Source: Saccharothrix carnea
Lineage (GTDB): Bacteria; Actinomycetota; Actinomycetes; Mycobacteriales; Pseudonocardiaceae
DNA length: 64,000 nucleotides
NCBI RefSeq assembly: GCF_003014735.1
Contig: NZ_PYAX01000001.1
Location: forward strand, 744,001 to 808,000
Reading direction: 5' to 3'
The translations under genes and the position numbers were made by a program. The notes below the pieces were generated by a model. That model was not told the DNA's origin. It was given only the letters and a program-made list of their open reading frames with translations, and searched no databases. Shown here piece after piece: positions 15,480 through 23,538 of this stretch. Each line of letters opens with the position of its first letter. Positions within the stretch are counted from its first letter, which is position 1.

Positions 15480-16598
15480 GTGGTGGGCTGGGCGGTGCTG
15501 GCCGACACCGTGCCGATCTACCCGCTGTACGCGCTGCTGTTCGTGTCCACCGGGTTGTCGGACGCCGAGGTCTCCGCGCTGTTCGCGATCTGGTCGACGG
15601 TCGCGGTCGTGGCGGAGGTGCCGTTCGGCGCGTTCGCGGACCGGTTCTCCCGCAAGTGGTCGATCGTCGGTGCCGGTGCGTGCCAGGCGGCGGGTTACGC
15701 GGTGTGGACCCTGCTGCCCGGGTTCACCGGGTTCGCCGTGGGCTTCGTGCTGTGGGGCGTCGGCGGCGCGATGTCGTCCGGCGCGGTGGAAGCACTGCTG
15801 CACGACGGGCTGGCGGAGGCCGGTGCCGCCGCGCACTTCGGACGCGTGCTCGGCCGGGTGACGGCGGTCGGCCTGCTGGCCCAGATCCCGGCCGCGTTGC
15901 TGGCCGTCGTGCTGTTCTCGGCGGGCGGTTTCGTGCTCGCCGGGTGGGTGAGCGTGGCGACGTGCCTGGGTGCGGCCCTGGTGTCGACCCGGCTGCCGGA
16001 GACGCCGCGACCGGAACCTTCGGGTTACCTGGCGCTGTTGCGGTCCGGGCTGGCCGAGACCGTGCGCGTGCCGGACGTGCGGATCGCGGCGCTGGTGGTG
16101 GCGATGCTGGCGGCGGTCGACGCGTTCGAGGAGTACTTCCCGCTGATCGCGGCGGACTGGCGGGTGCCGGTGGCACTGGTGCCGCTGGCGACGTTGGCGA
16201 TCCCGCTGGCCGGTGCCGCCGGTGCGGCGCTGGGCGGTACGCGGCTGCCGCTGGGCGTGCTGCTGGGTGGTTCGGCGGTGCTGCTGGGCGTGCTGGGGGT
16301 GGTCGCGCACCCGGCGGGGCTCGCGGGCGTGGCCGTGTTCTACGGCGTGTACCGGCTGGTGTTGGTGAGCGCGGAGGCGCGGTTGCAGGCGCGGATCACG
16401 GGTGACGCGCGGGCGACCGTGACGTCGGTGGCGGGGCTGGCCAGCGAGGTGTTCGCGTTCGCCGTGTACGGGGCTTGGGTGTTCGGCGGTGTGGTGGCCG
16501 TGGCGGTCGTCGTGCTCGTGCCCGCGTTCCTGCTGCCGCTCTCCGTCCGCTCCCGCTCCCGACCGGAACCGGACGGCACGGTCGTTTCACCGTTGTGA
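15480..16598 (+). CDS. MFS transporter, possibly 5'-disrupted
   Basis: A 372-residue protein with ten to twelve hydrophobic helices, opening with WAVLADTVPIYPLYALLFVSTG and the conserved loop GAFADRFSRKWSIVGAG, typical of MFS permeases. The only in-frame start left is GTG 15480, which puts the first helix at the very N-terminus. Upstream in the same frame, ATG 15426 opens M-R-F-G and then meets a TGA at 15438-15440, after which the frame is open through Arg/Pro-rich codons into the transporter. The normal N-terminus may therefore be cut by a nonsense codon. Substrate unknown. Confidence 0.75.
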   Translation: MVGWAVLADTVPIYPLYALLFVSTGLSDAEVSALFAIWSTVAVVAEVPFGAFADRFSRKWSIVGAGACQAAGYAVWTLLPGFTGFAVGFVLWGVGGAMSSGAVEALLHDGLAEAGAAAHFGRVLGRVTAVGLLAQIPAALLAVVLFSAGGFVLAGWVSVATCLGAALVSTRLPETPRPEPSGYLALLRSGLAETVRVPDVRIAALVVAMLAAVDAFEEYFPLIAADWRVPVALVPLATLAIPLAGAAGAALGGTRLPLGVLLGGSAVLLGVLGVVAHPAGLAGVAVFYGVYRLVLVSAEARLQARITGDARATVTSVAGLASEVFAFAVYGAWVFGGVVAVAVVVLVPAFLLPLSVRSRSRPEPDGTVVSPL

Positions 16599-16614
16599 AC
16601 CTTCTTGACGACTG

Positions 16615-16626
16615 TGGTCCAGACCA
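16615..16626. promoter_or_regulatory. DasR-like operator (dre)
   Basis: The 12-mer TGGTCCAGACCA is a perfect dyad apart from its centre and matches the core of the DasR site (TGGTCTAGACCA) known from streptomycete N-acetylglucosamine and chitinase genes. It lies 15 bp before the ATG of the secreted lyase-like gene. Confidence 0.72.
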
Positions 16627-16641
16627 CCCAGGCTCGGTGGC

Positions 16642-17805
16642 ATGGTCGGTAAATCGCTCTTCACCGCCGTGTTGGTGGCGGTCGGCTTGGTGGTGGTGCC
16701 GTCGCAGTCCGCCGCGGCACCGGCCACGTTCACCCACCCCGGGGTGTTGGTGAGCAAGGGACAGCTGGACTTCGTGCGGGCCAAGGTGAACGCGGGCGCG
16801 CAGCCGTGGCGCGGTGCGTTCGACCAGATGATGGCGCACCCGTTCGCTTCGCTGTCACGCGTGCCGAAACCGCGTGCGGTGGTCGAGTGCGGGTCGTACT
16901 CCAACCCCGACTACGGGTGCACCGACGAGCGCGAGGACGCGTTGGCCGCGTACACGATGGCGTTGGCGTGGTACGTGACGCGGGACGGGCGTTACGCGGC
17001 GAAGGCGATCGAGATCATGGACGCGTGGTCGGCGACGATCCGCGACCACACCAACACCAACGCACCGTTGCAGACCGCGTGGGCGGGCTCGTCGTGGCCG
17101 CGTGCGGCGGAGATCATCAAGCACGTGCACGGGAACTGGCCGAACTCCGGCCGGTTCGCGACCATGCTGCGCGAGGTCTACCTGCCGGAGATCGTCAACG
17201 GGCGTGCGGCGACGAACGGCAACTGGGAACTGTCGATGATGGAGGCGACGCTGGGGATCTCGGTGTTCCTGGAGGACCGGGCCGTGTACGACAAGGCGGT
17301 GTCGATCTTCCGGACCCGGATGCCCGCGTACGTCTACCTGACCACCGATGGCGCCCTGCCGCGCACACCACCGGGCAGCGGCATCGACACCCGTGACGAG
17401 ATCATCTCGTACTGGCACGGGCAGAGCACGTTCGTGAACGGGCTGGCGCAGGAGACGTGCCGCGACTTCGCCCACACCGGCTTCGGCCTGGCCGCCGCCG
17501 CGCACATCGCCGAGACCGCCCGCCACCAGGGCCAGGACCTGTGGTCGGAGGTCCGGGAACGCCTGCGCCACGCCTACGGACTGCACGCGAGGTACCAGCT
17601 GGAACCCATGCCGAGCTGGTTGTGCGGCGGCACGCGCAAGCAGGCCCTCGGCCCGACCACCGAGGTCGCGTTCAACGCCCTCCACACCCGCCTGGGCATC
17701 GCCATGACCAACACCCAAACCCTCACCGAACGCCAACGCCCCGCCTCCACCGACCGCCTCTTCATCGCCTGGGAAACCCTGACCCACGCCACCAACCCCT
17801 CCTGA
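16642..17805 (+). CDS. Secreted alginate-lyase-family protein
   Basis: The 387-residue protein has a signal peptide (about 1-26, ending QSAAA) and then a helical toroid of the alginate lyase family (PF05426): FTHPGVLVSKGQLDFVRAKV at the start, then NTNAPLQTAWAGSSWPRAAE, NGNWELSMMEATLGISVFLE and the Tyr/His-containing ISYWHGQSTFVNGL. Asn, His and Tyr in these segments are where the family places its active site. A DasR-like operator sits immediately upstream, so the true substrate may be an amino-sugar polymer rather than alginate; that is inference. The gene ends at a convergent junction filled by a long palindrome. Confidence 0.83.
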   Translation: MVGKSLFTAVLVAVGLVVVPSQSAAAPATFTHPGVLVSKGQLDFVRAKVNAGAQPWRGAFDQMMAHPFASLSRVPKPRAVVECGSYSNPDYGCTDEREDALAAYTMALAWYVTRDGRYAAKAIEIMDAWSATIRDHTNTNAPLQTAWAGSSWPRAAEIIKHVHGNWPNSGRFATMLREVYLPEIVNGRAATNGNWELSMMEATLGISVFLEDRAVYDKAVSIFRTRMPAYVYLTTDGALPRTPPGSGIDTRDEIISYWHGQSTFVNGLAQETCRDFAHTGFGLAAAAHIAETARHQGQDLWSEVRERLRHAYGLHARYQLEPMPSWLCGGTRKQALGPTTEVAFNALHTRLGIAMTNTQTLTERQRPASTDRLFIAWETLTHATNPS

Positions 17806-17815
17806 CCCCACGCGT

Positions 17816-17901
17816 GTCGAACCTCCAGGACCCCCGAGTTCTACGTTCAGGTCAGGCCTGCTCGTCCTGAGCGTTGAATTCGGGGGTCCTGGAGGTTCGA
17901 C
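17816..17901. repeat. Convergent-junction palindrome, site A
   Basis: Bases 17816-17841 and 17876-17901 form 26-bp arms with one mismatch. Further in, ACGTTCAGG (17842-17850) pairs with CCTGAGCGT (17866-17874), again with one mismatch, around a short loop. The palindrome occupies nearly all the space between the lyase stop and the opposing stop at 17902. Units TGAGCGTTGAATTCGG (+, 17868) and TGAACGTAGAACTCGG (-, from 17849) belong to the dispersed family seen at 48.6, 54.4 and 63.7 kb. It probably acts as a two-way terminator. Confidence 0.9.
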
Positions 17902-19185
17902 TCACGGGGTGGTGAGGGATTGGGTTTCGGGGTAGGTGGGGAGGTCGGTGGGGGTGGGGGTGCCGGAGCGGACGGCGGTGGCGGTGCGGACGGCCGCGGC
18001 CAGGGCGGCGCGGAACGGGAGCGAGCCCGTGCTCACCCGGCGGACGCCCAGGTCGCGCAGGGTGTCGGTGGGCAGTGAGGGCAGGGTGTTCAGGGGAACG
18101 GGGACGGCGGCGACGATGGCGGCGATCCCGGGCTCCTGGTCGAGGCCCGGGACGAAGATGCCGTCCGCACCGGCGTCCACGTAGGTCCGTGCGCGGGTCA
18201 GGGTCGACTGGTGGTCGACGGACAGCCAGTGCGTGTCGACGCGCGCGTTGACGAACAAGCCCGGTGCGGTCTCCTTGAACGCGCGGATGATCGCCGCCTG
18301 CTCCGCCGGGTCGGCCAAGCCGGAGCCACGGCCGTCCTCCACGTTCACGCCCGCGACGCCCAGCTCCCACAGCTCCGCCGCCAACCCGCGCGCGTCGCCG
18401 AACCCCGCCTCCACGTCCACCGTCACGGGCACGGGCAGCCGCACCAGCAGTCGCGCCAACGCCACCGTCTCCGCCCGCGCCACCCCCGCCGCGTCCGGCA
18501 GTCCGTGCGCCACCGCCACGCCCAGGCTCGTCGTGCCCACCGCCGCGAACCCGGCCCGCGCGAAAGCCGCCGCCGACGCGAAGTCCCACGCGTTCGGCAG
18601 CACCAGGAAGTCGTCGTGCAGCCGGTGGAACGCCCGCGCGCCCTCCGCCAGCGCCAACGCGTGCGCCTGCCCCGGGCACGCGTGCCGCCCGGCACCGAAC
18701 CACGCGTCACGCAGGTCCACCTCGACCACCGAACCGCCCGGCGCGACCCGCCGCGTCACGGGCACCGGCGGCTCCTGCCCCGCGATCATCGCCCGGGTAG
18801 CCGCACCGGCCTGCACCAGCACCCCGATCAGGTTGGCCGTCTCCTCGTCCCACACCCCACCGCACACCGCGACCAGCCGTGCCACCGCCGCGTCGGCCTC
18901 GGCCGTGACGGGCACGTGCGGCTGGTAGCACGAAGCCACCACGGCGACGTCCGGCGCGACGGACCGCGGCAGCCCCAACGCCTCCGCCAGCACGGCAACC
19001 GGCTCACCGGCCCGCCGCAACGACGCCGGGTCGACCCCCGCCAGCACCCGCTCGACCGACGCCCGCCGCCGCACGTGGTCCGCGCCCTCGCTGAACCGGG
19101 CCACCCCCGCCCGCAGCCAAGCCACCCCGGCCGACGCCGGCGGCACGGGCGGAACCACGTAGGACGAATCCCTCAGCACGTTCAT
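17902..19185 (-). CDS. Fusion of a P450-like domain and an isocitrate lyase/PEP mutase domain
   Basis: The 427-residue protein has two parts in one frame. Residues 1-185 resemble a shrunken cytochrome P450: FSEGADHVRRRA near 31, an I-helix-like ANLIGVLVQAGAATRAMI (117-134), and the heme-ligand loop FGAGRHACPG (Cys near 170). The ExxR helix and many substrate helices are absent. Residues 186-427 are a PEP mutase/2-methylisocitrate lyase-like barrel (LVLPNAWDFASAAAFARAGF, VDVEAGFGD, VNVEDG, NARVDT). ATG 19185 was preferred to TTG 19194. It is divergent from an ArsR-type regulator. The separate domains are familiar to me; the fusion is not. Confidence 0.8.
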   Translation of the reverse strand: MNVLRDSSYVVPPVPPASAGVAWLRAGVARFSEGADHVRRRASVERVLAGVDPASLRRAGEPVAVLAEALGLPRSVAPDVAVVASCYQPHVPVTAEADAAVARLVAVCGGVWDEETANLIGVLVQAGAATRAMIAGQEPPVPVTRRVAPGGSVVEVDLRDAWFGAGRHACPGQAHALALAEGARAFHRLHDDFLVLPNAWDFASAAAFARAGFAAVGTTSLGVAVAHGLPDAAGVARAETVALARLLVRLPVPVTVDVEAGFGDARGLAAELWELGVAGVNVEDGRGSGLADPAEQAAIIRAFKETAPGLFVNARVDTHWLSVDHQSTLTRARTYVDAGADGIFVPGLDQEPGIAAIVAAVPVPLNTLPSLPTDTLRDLGVRRVSTGSLPFRAALAAAVRTATAVRSGTPTPTDLPTYPETQSLTTP

Positions 19186-19210
19186 GCCGCCCAACGTAGG
19201 CCGCCATCAC

Positions 19211-19226
19211 TTCGGTGTACGCCGAA
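19211..19226. promoter_or_regulatory. Operator-like palindrome between ArsR and fusion gene
   Basis: TTCGGTGTACGCCGAA is a dyad in 14 of 16 positions. It lies 25 bp upstream of the divergent P450-like/lyase gene and 24 bp upstream of the ArsR-type gene, a suitable place for the repressor to control both. Confidence 0.55.
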
Positions 19227-19250
19227 CCGTCACGAGCGCACAATGGCCCC

Positions 19251-19931
19251 GTGGCAGCCGACGAACTGGCGACCCTCGCCGCCCTGCTGGCCGACCGGAG
19301 CCGAGCCCGCTTCCTGCTCGCGCTCCTGGACGGCCGCGCGTGGACGTCCGGTGAACTGGCCCAGGCCGCCGAAGTCGCGCCGTCCACGGCCAGCGAGCAC
19401 CTGACCCGCCTGGTCCAGGGCGGTCTCCTGGTGGAACGCCGCCAGGGCCGCCACCGCTACGTCCAGCTGGCCGGCCCGAAGCAGGCACGCCTGCTCGAAG
19501 ACCTGCTCGCCTACCTCGGCCCCACCGACCCGCCGAAGCCGACGTTGAGCGCGTCCGCCGCCAACCAGGCCCTGCGCCGCGGCCGGACGTGCTACGACCA
19601 CCTCGCCGGCCGCCTCGGCGTGGCCATCACCGACGCCATGGCGGCCCGCGGCCTGCTCACCGAGGACCTCACCGTCACCGACGACGGCCTCACCTGGCTC
19701 ACGGACGCGCTCGCGTTCACCCCGCCGGCCACCCGCCGACCGCTGGCCAGGCCGTGCCTGGACTGGACCGAGCGCCGCTCCCACCTCGCGGGCGCGGTGG
19801 GAGCGCACGTGTGCACCCACCTCCGCGCCAACGACTGGGTGCGCCGGATCGGCACGGGACGCGCGGTCCGCCTCACCCCGACCGGCGAAACGGCCCTGCG
19901 CGACCTGCTCGGCGTGTCACCGCCCGCGTGA
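19251..19931 (+). CDS. ArsR family winged-helix regulator
   Basis: The 226-residue protein begins with an ArsR-type winged helix (residues about 1-85: LADRSRARFLLALLDGRAWT, ELAQAAEVAPSTASEHLTRL, GLLVERRQGRHRYVQLA). It then has a C-terminal domain of about 130 residues that includes ARPCLDWTERRSHLAGAVGAH, as in the YdfF/SdpR-like subgroup. No metal-binding Cys pair stands out, so it probably senses something other than metal. GTG 19251 was chosen to open the helix-turn-helix domain; GTG 19215 falls inside the operator. It likely regulates the divergent fusion gene. Confidence 0.88.
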   Translation: MAADELATLAALLADRSRARFLLALLDGRAWTSGELAQAAEVAPSTASEHLTRLVQGGLLVERRQGRHRYVQLAGPKQARLLEDLLAYLGPTDPPKPTLSASAANQALRRGRTCYDHLAGRLGVAITDAMAARGLLTEDLTVTDDGLTWLTDALAFTPPATRRPLARPCLDWTERRSHLAGAVGAHVCTHLRANDWVRRIGTGRAVRLTPTGETALRDLLGVSPPA

Positions 19932-19955
19932 GACCAGTCCTCTGTGGACAGACGC

Positions 19956-20705
19956 CTAGCGCGTCAGCCACTTCGGCAGCCACGACGAGTTGCCCGCGGG
20001 CAGCACGTCGACCACCACGCAGGTGATGTTGTCCGGCCCGCCGCGCGCGTTGGCCGCCTCGATCAACGTCCGCACGGTCTCGTCACCGTCCGCCGACGCG
20101 GTCAGCAGCTCGGCGATCTCCGCCGGGGCCACGACGTCCGACAGCCCGTCCGAGCAGATCAGGTACCGGTCGCCCGCCTCGACGTCGGCGAAGAACAGGT
20201 CCGGGTCGTGCGCGCTGCCCGCCTGCAACGCGCGCATGAGCATGGACCGGCCGGGGTGCTCGGCGGCCTGCTCGGCGGCCATCCGCCCGTCGTCCACCAA
20301 CGCCTGGACCATGGTGTGGTCGCGGGTGATCTGGCTCAGCTCGCCCTCGCGGACGACGTAGCAGCGCGAGTCGCCGATGTGCCCGACCGCGAACCGCTCG
20401 CCGTCCCACAGCAGCGCGGTGAGCGTGGTGCCCATGCCGCGCATGTCGAAGTTCTCCTCGGCCAGGTCGGTCAGCCGGATGGCGATCTCCCGCGCCGCCC
20501 CGGACAGCTCGCCGAGTGGGTCGTCGGCCTCCACGTCGAGGTCGGCCAGCACCGCCACCGCGATCGAACTCGCCACTTCGCCGTACGCGTGCCCGCCCAT
20601 GCCGTCGGCGACGGCGAAGAGGCGTTCGCTGAAGTACACGGAGTCCTCGTTCGCTTCACGGCGCAGGCCGGGGTCGGTGCCGACGGCGTACCGGAGCGCA
20701 TACAT
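19956..20705 (-). CDS. PP2C-type serine/threonine protein phosphatase
   Basis: The 249-residue protein has the full set of PP2C motifs with the metal-binding Asp residues: RREANEDS (about 15-22), VADGMGGHAYGE, GMGTTLTALLW, VGHIGDSRCY, CSDGLSD and GGPDNITCVVV near the end. It is a cytosolic, Mn/Mg-dependent phosphatase of the PstP/PrpC type but without a transmembrane anchor. No partner kinase gene is nearby. ATG 20705 starts directly at the fold. Confidence 0.95.
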   Translation of the reverse strand: MYALRYAVGTDPGLRREANEDSVYFSERLFAVADGMGGHAYGEVASSIAVAVLADLDVEADDPLGELSGAAREIAIRLTDLAEENFDMRGMGTTLTALLWDGERFAVGHIGDSRCYVVREGELSQITRDHTMVQALVDDGRMAAEQAAEHPGRSMLMRALQAGSAHDPDLFFADVEAGDRYLICSDGLSDVVAPAEIAELLTASADGDETVRTLIEAANARGGPDNITCVVVDVLPAGNSSWLPKWLTR

Positions 20706-20783
20706 GCCGCACAGTGAATCACCCGCACGGGTGCCCGTGAGCAGGGCATGTCCAATCCGGCCGGCGGGGACGGCCCGGATCGG

Positions 20784-21839
20784 TCAGCGGGGACGGCCGT
20801 AGAACTCGCTCAGGAGGAGCATCGCGGCCCCGGCCGCCACCACGTCATCACCCAACGGGGTGATCGACACGTCCACCGGCAGCCACTCGTCCTTGGGCAG
20901 CCTGGCCCGCACGCCGTCGCGGTAGGCGGCGGGCTCGGCGAGCACCGCGCGACCGGCCAGCACCACGTGGTCGATGTCGAGCAGCTGCACGAGGTCGGCC
21001 ACCGCCACGCCCACGATGTCCGTCGCCTCGACCAGGTCGCCGCGGGCGGCGGCGAGGTTGTGCAGCGCCTCGATGCACCCGCTGCGCCCGCAGACGCACG
21101 GCGGGCCGTCGAGCTGGAGGGTGGTGTGCCCGTACTCGCCCGCGTTCGTGCGCACGCCCCGGTGCACGCGGCCGTCGAGCAGCATCCCGATGCCGAGGCC
21201 GGTGCCGACGAGGACGAGCACCGCGTCGCGCAGCTCCTCGCCGCGCCGCCACGCCTCGGCGACCACGGCGGTGTTGGTGTCCTTGTCGAGCACGACCGGC
21301 AGGCCGAGCCGCTGTTCGGCCAACGCGCGCAGCGGCACGTCTTGCCACTCGGTCAGGCCGGTCGGGTAGTGCACCACGCCCGTGCGGTGGTCCAACGGGC
21401 CGACGAACCCGATGCCGACCCCGAGCAGGCGCTCACCGCGGAGGCGTTCGCTGCGCAGGCCGTCGACCAGCCGGTTCAGCTCCTCCACGAACGTCGGCGG
21501 GTCGAAGTCGCGCGGCAGCGGCGCGACCGCCCGGTCCAGGACCGTGCCCGCGAGGTCGGTGAGCACGACCCGCAGCTCGTCGCGCTCGACCTGGGCGCCG
21601 AGCGCGAGCCTGGAGTCGGCGACGAGCTTGAGCAGGGTGCGCGGCTTGCCGACGCCGACGTTGCGGGTGCCGGACTCGACCAGCAGGCCGTCGTCGATGA
21701 GCCTGCTGACCACCTTGGACACCGCCTGCGGGGTCAGCCCGCTGCGGTCGGCCAGTTCCACCCTGGTCACCGCGCCGGAACGGGCCAGCCCGAGCACCAC
21801 CGCGTCGTTGTACCCCCGCAGGAAGCGCAAGTTGGCCAC
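20784..21839 (-). CDS. ROK family transcriptional regulator
   Basis: The 351-residue protein has an N-terminal MarR-like helix-turn-helix (residues about 5-65: RVELADRSGLTPQAVSKVVS) followed by a ROK sugar-kinase-like domain with GVGIGFVGPLD, the ATP-loop-like VGTGLGIGMLLDGRVHRG and the zinc signature CVCGRSGCIE (near 250). ROK repressors sense sugars or amino sugars. It is divergent from an oxidoreductase gene with only 53 bp between, AT-rich and with CTTTTTAC and CTTTAATC elements, so it very probably controls that gene and its partner. Confidence 0.93.
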   Translation of the reverse strand: MANLRFLRGYNDAVVLGLARSGAVTRVELADRSGLTPQAVSKVVSRLIDDGLLVESGTRNVGVGKPRTLLKLVADSRLALGAQVERDELRVVLTDLAGTVLDRAVAPLPRDFDPPTFVEELNRLVDGLRSERLRGERLLGVGIGFVGPLDHRTGVVHYPTGLTEWQDVPLRALAEQRLGLPVVLDKDTNTAVVAEAWRRGEELRDAVLVLVGTGLGIGMLLDGRVHRGVRTNAGEYGHTTLQLDGPPCVCGRSGCIEALHNLAAARGDLVEATDIVGVAVADLVQLLDIDHVVLAGRAVLAEPAAYRDGVRARLPKDEWLPVDVSITPLGDDVVAAGAAMLLLSEFYGRPR

Positions 21840-21892
21840 GGGTCCATCATCGCACCTGGCTTTTTACTACACGCCGTTGCTTTAATCGGCGC

Positions 21893-22912
21893 ATGCCTCT
21901 CCGCACCGGACTGCTCGGCTACGGCATCGCCGGCCGGGTGTTCCACGCACCGCTGATCGCGACGACGCCCGGCTTGGAGCTGAGTGCCGTCGTCACCGCC
22001 GACCCCACCCGCCGGGCGCACGCCCAAGCGACCTACCCCGGCGTCCAACTGCCGCGGGCGGTCGAGGAGCTGTTCGCGCTCGACCTGGACGTGGTCGTGG
22101 TCGCCACCCCCAACCGCACCCACGTGCCGCTGGCGCTGGCGGCGATCGAGGCGGGCCTGGCGGTCGTGGTGGACAAGCCGTTCGCGCCGACCTCGGCCGA
22201 CGCCCGCCGGGTGCTGCAGGCGGCGAAGTACCGGGGCGTGCCGGTGACGGTGTTCCAGAACCGGCGGTGGGACAGCGACTTCCGCACGGTCCGGTCGCTA
22301 GTGGCCGAGGGCGCGCTGGGCACGGTGACGCGGTTCGAGTCGCGGTTCGAGCGGTGGGTGCCGGACGTGTGGGACAACTGGCGCGAGTTCGGCGCGCCCG
22401 AAGAGGCGGGCGGACTGCTGTACGACCTGGGAGCGCACCTGGTCGACCAGGCGTTGGAGCTGTTCGGCCCGGTGTCGACCGTCTACGCGGAGCTGGACCG
22501 GCGGCGGCCCGGCGTCGAGGTGGACGACGACGTCTTCGTGGCGCTGACGCACGCGAACGGGGTGCGTTCACACCTTTGGGCCAGTTCCGCCGCGCCGGAC
22601 CACGGGCCGCGGCTGCGGGTGCTTGGCTCGACCGGCGCGTACGTCTCGCACGGCCTGGACCGGCAGGAGGAAGCCCTGGCCGCGGGCAAGCCATTTGACG
22701 ATTTGTCGACAAATGGCCGCTTGGGGTTGCTGGACGACGCCGAGGAGGTCGTCGGGCTGCCCGGCGCGTACTCGGAGTTCTACCGGCTGCTGGTCGCCGC
22801 GCTGACCGAGGGCGGCCCGCTGCCGGTCGAGCCGGAGTCGGCCGTGCGGGCGCTGGAAGTGATCGAGGCGGCGTTCACCTCCGCCCGGACCGGACAGGTG
22901 GTGTCGCGATGA
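21893..22912 (+). CDS. Gfo/Idh/MocA family oxidoreductase
   Basis: The 339-residue protein opens with the Rossmann motif GLLGYGIAGRVFHAPLI and contains VDKPFAPT with the conserved Lys-Pro pair (near 102), QNRRWDSDF, and the C-terminal domain helix GGLLYDLGAHLVDQAL whose His is the usual catalytic residue. It most resembles the YdgJ/YvaA-like sugar oxidoreductases acting with NAD(P). It is divergent from the ROK regulator and overlaps the next gene by ATGA, suggesting a sugar-responsive operon. Codons 267-274 lie in an AT-rich palindrome. Confidence 0.92.
   Translation: MPLRTGLLGYGIAGRVFHAPLIATTPGLELSAVVTADPTRRAHAQATYPGVQLPRAVEELFALDLDVVVVATPNRTHVPLALAAIEAGLAVVVDKPFAPTSADARRVLQAAKYRGVPVTVFQNRRWDSDFRTVRSLVAEGALGTVTRFESRFERWVPDVWDNWREFGAPEEAGGLLYDLGAHLVDQALELFGPVSTVYAELDRRRPGVEVDDDVFVALTHANGVRSHLWASSAAPDHGPRLRVLGSTGAYVSHGLDRQEEALAAGKPFDDLSTNGRLGLLDDAEEVVGLPGAYSEFYRLLVAALTEGGPLPVEPESAVRALEVIEAAFTSARTGQVVSR
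22690..22717. repeat. AT-rich palindrome inside the oxidoreductase gene
   Basis: ATTTGTCGACAAAT (22701-22714) is a perfect 14-bp palindrome, and GCCATTTG/CAAATGGC form flanking 8-bp arms. It uses rare codons (TTT, TTG, ACA, AAT) in an otherwise GC-ending gene. It could be an internal operator. Confidence 0.7.
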
Positions 22913-23370
22913 GCTTGCTGGAGACGTTGGCCGAGCAGGAGGCACGGCTGGTGTTCACGTCGTTCGACAACGAGGTGGCGCTGGCGCTGGGCGCGTTCCT
23001 GCTCCAGGCCGCGCGCGAGCGGTCCCTGCCCGTGACGATCTCGGTGCGACGCGGGCAGCAGCGCCTGTTCCACGCGGCGCTGCCCGGGACGTCGGCCGAC
23101 AACGACGAGTGGATCGACCGCAAGAGCCGGGTCGTCGACCGGTACGGGCAGAGCTCCTACCGGGTCGGCGAGAGCTTCCGCGCGAGCGGCAAGACGTTCG
23201 AGGCGGACTCCCGCCTGGACCCCGACCGCTACGCCGCGCACGGCGGCGTGTTCCCGGTGAACGTGGCCGGTGTCGGCTTGGTGGGCACGGTCGGCGTGTC
23301 CGGCCTGCCCCAGGCCGACGACCACGCGTTCGTCGTGGAACAGGTGGAGAAGTTCCTCGCCACCACCTAG
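22909..23370 (+). CDS. Heme-degrading-domain (UPF0303/HbpS-like) protein
   Basis: The 153-residue protein belongs to the UPF0303/HbpS-GlcG-like fold: VFTSFDNEVALALGAFLLQAA at the N-terminus, IDRKSRVVDRYGQSSYRVGE in the middle and GGVFPVNVAGVGLVGTVGVSGLPQADDHAFVVE at the end. Members bind heme or small ligands; the catabolic link of the UPF0303 subgroup is unclear. The start ATG 22909 overlaps the preceding TGA (ATGA), so it is translationally coupled to the oxidoreductase. Two hairpins follow. Confidence 0.88.
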   Translation: MSLLETLAEQEARLVFTSFDNEVALALGAFLLQAARERSLPVTISVRRGQQRLFHAALPGTSADNDEWIDRKSRVVDRYGQSSYRVGESFRASGKTFEADSRLDPDRYAAHGGVFPVNVAGVGLVGTVGVSGLPQADDHAFVVEQVEKFLATT

Positions 23371-23375
23371 ACCGC

Positions 23376-23452
23376 GGGCGCGCCGGTTGCCGCCCAGCCG
23401 GCGCGCCCTTACCCACCAGACGGCCCGTCCTGCCCCCGGACGGGCCGTCTGG
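23376..23452 (+). terminator. Two tandem hairpin terminators
   Basis: The first stem pairs 23376-23386 with 23398-23408 (11 bp, perfect). The second pairs 23416-23430 with 23438-23452 (15 bp, perfect, loop of 7) and is followed by CGTTTCGG. They end the oxidoreductase/UPF0303 operon. Confidence 0.88.
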
Positions 23453-23490
23453 CGTTTCGGCGGTCCGGTCACATCCCCGGCGACCCGTGC

Positions 23491-23520
23491 GTCATGCCAC
23501 CGACGAATCGGTGACACGAC
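23491..23520. promoter_or_regulatory. Inverted repeat upstream of serine hydrolase gene
   Basis: Arms at 23491-23503 and 23508-23520 match over 11 of 13 positions with a 4-base spacer, centred 34 bp before the ATG at 23539. A TetR- or GntR-like repressor site is likely; the regulator is not evident nearby. Confidence 0.45.
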
Positions 23521-23538
23521 GATCGGAGCGGCACGGCG

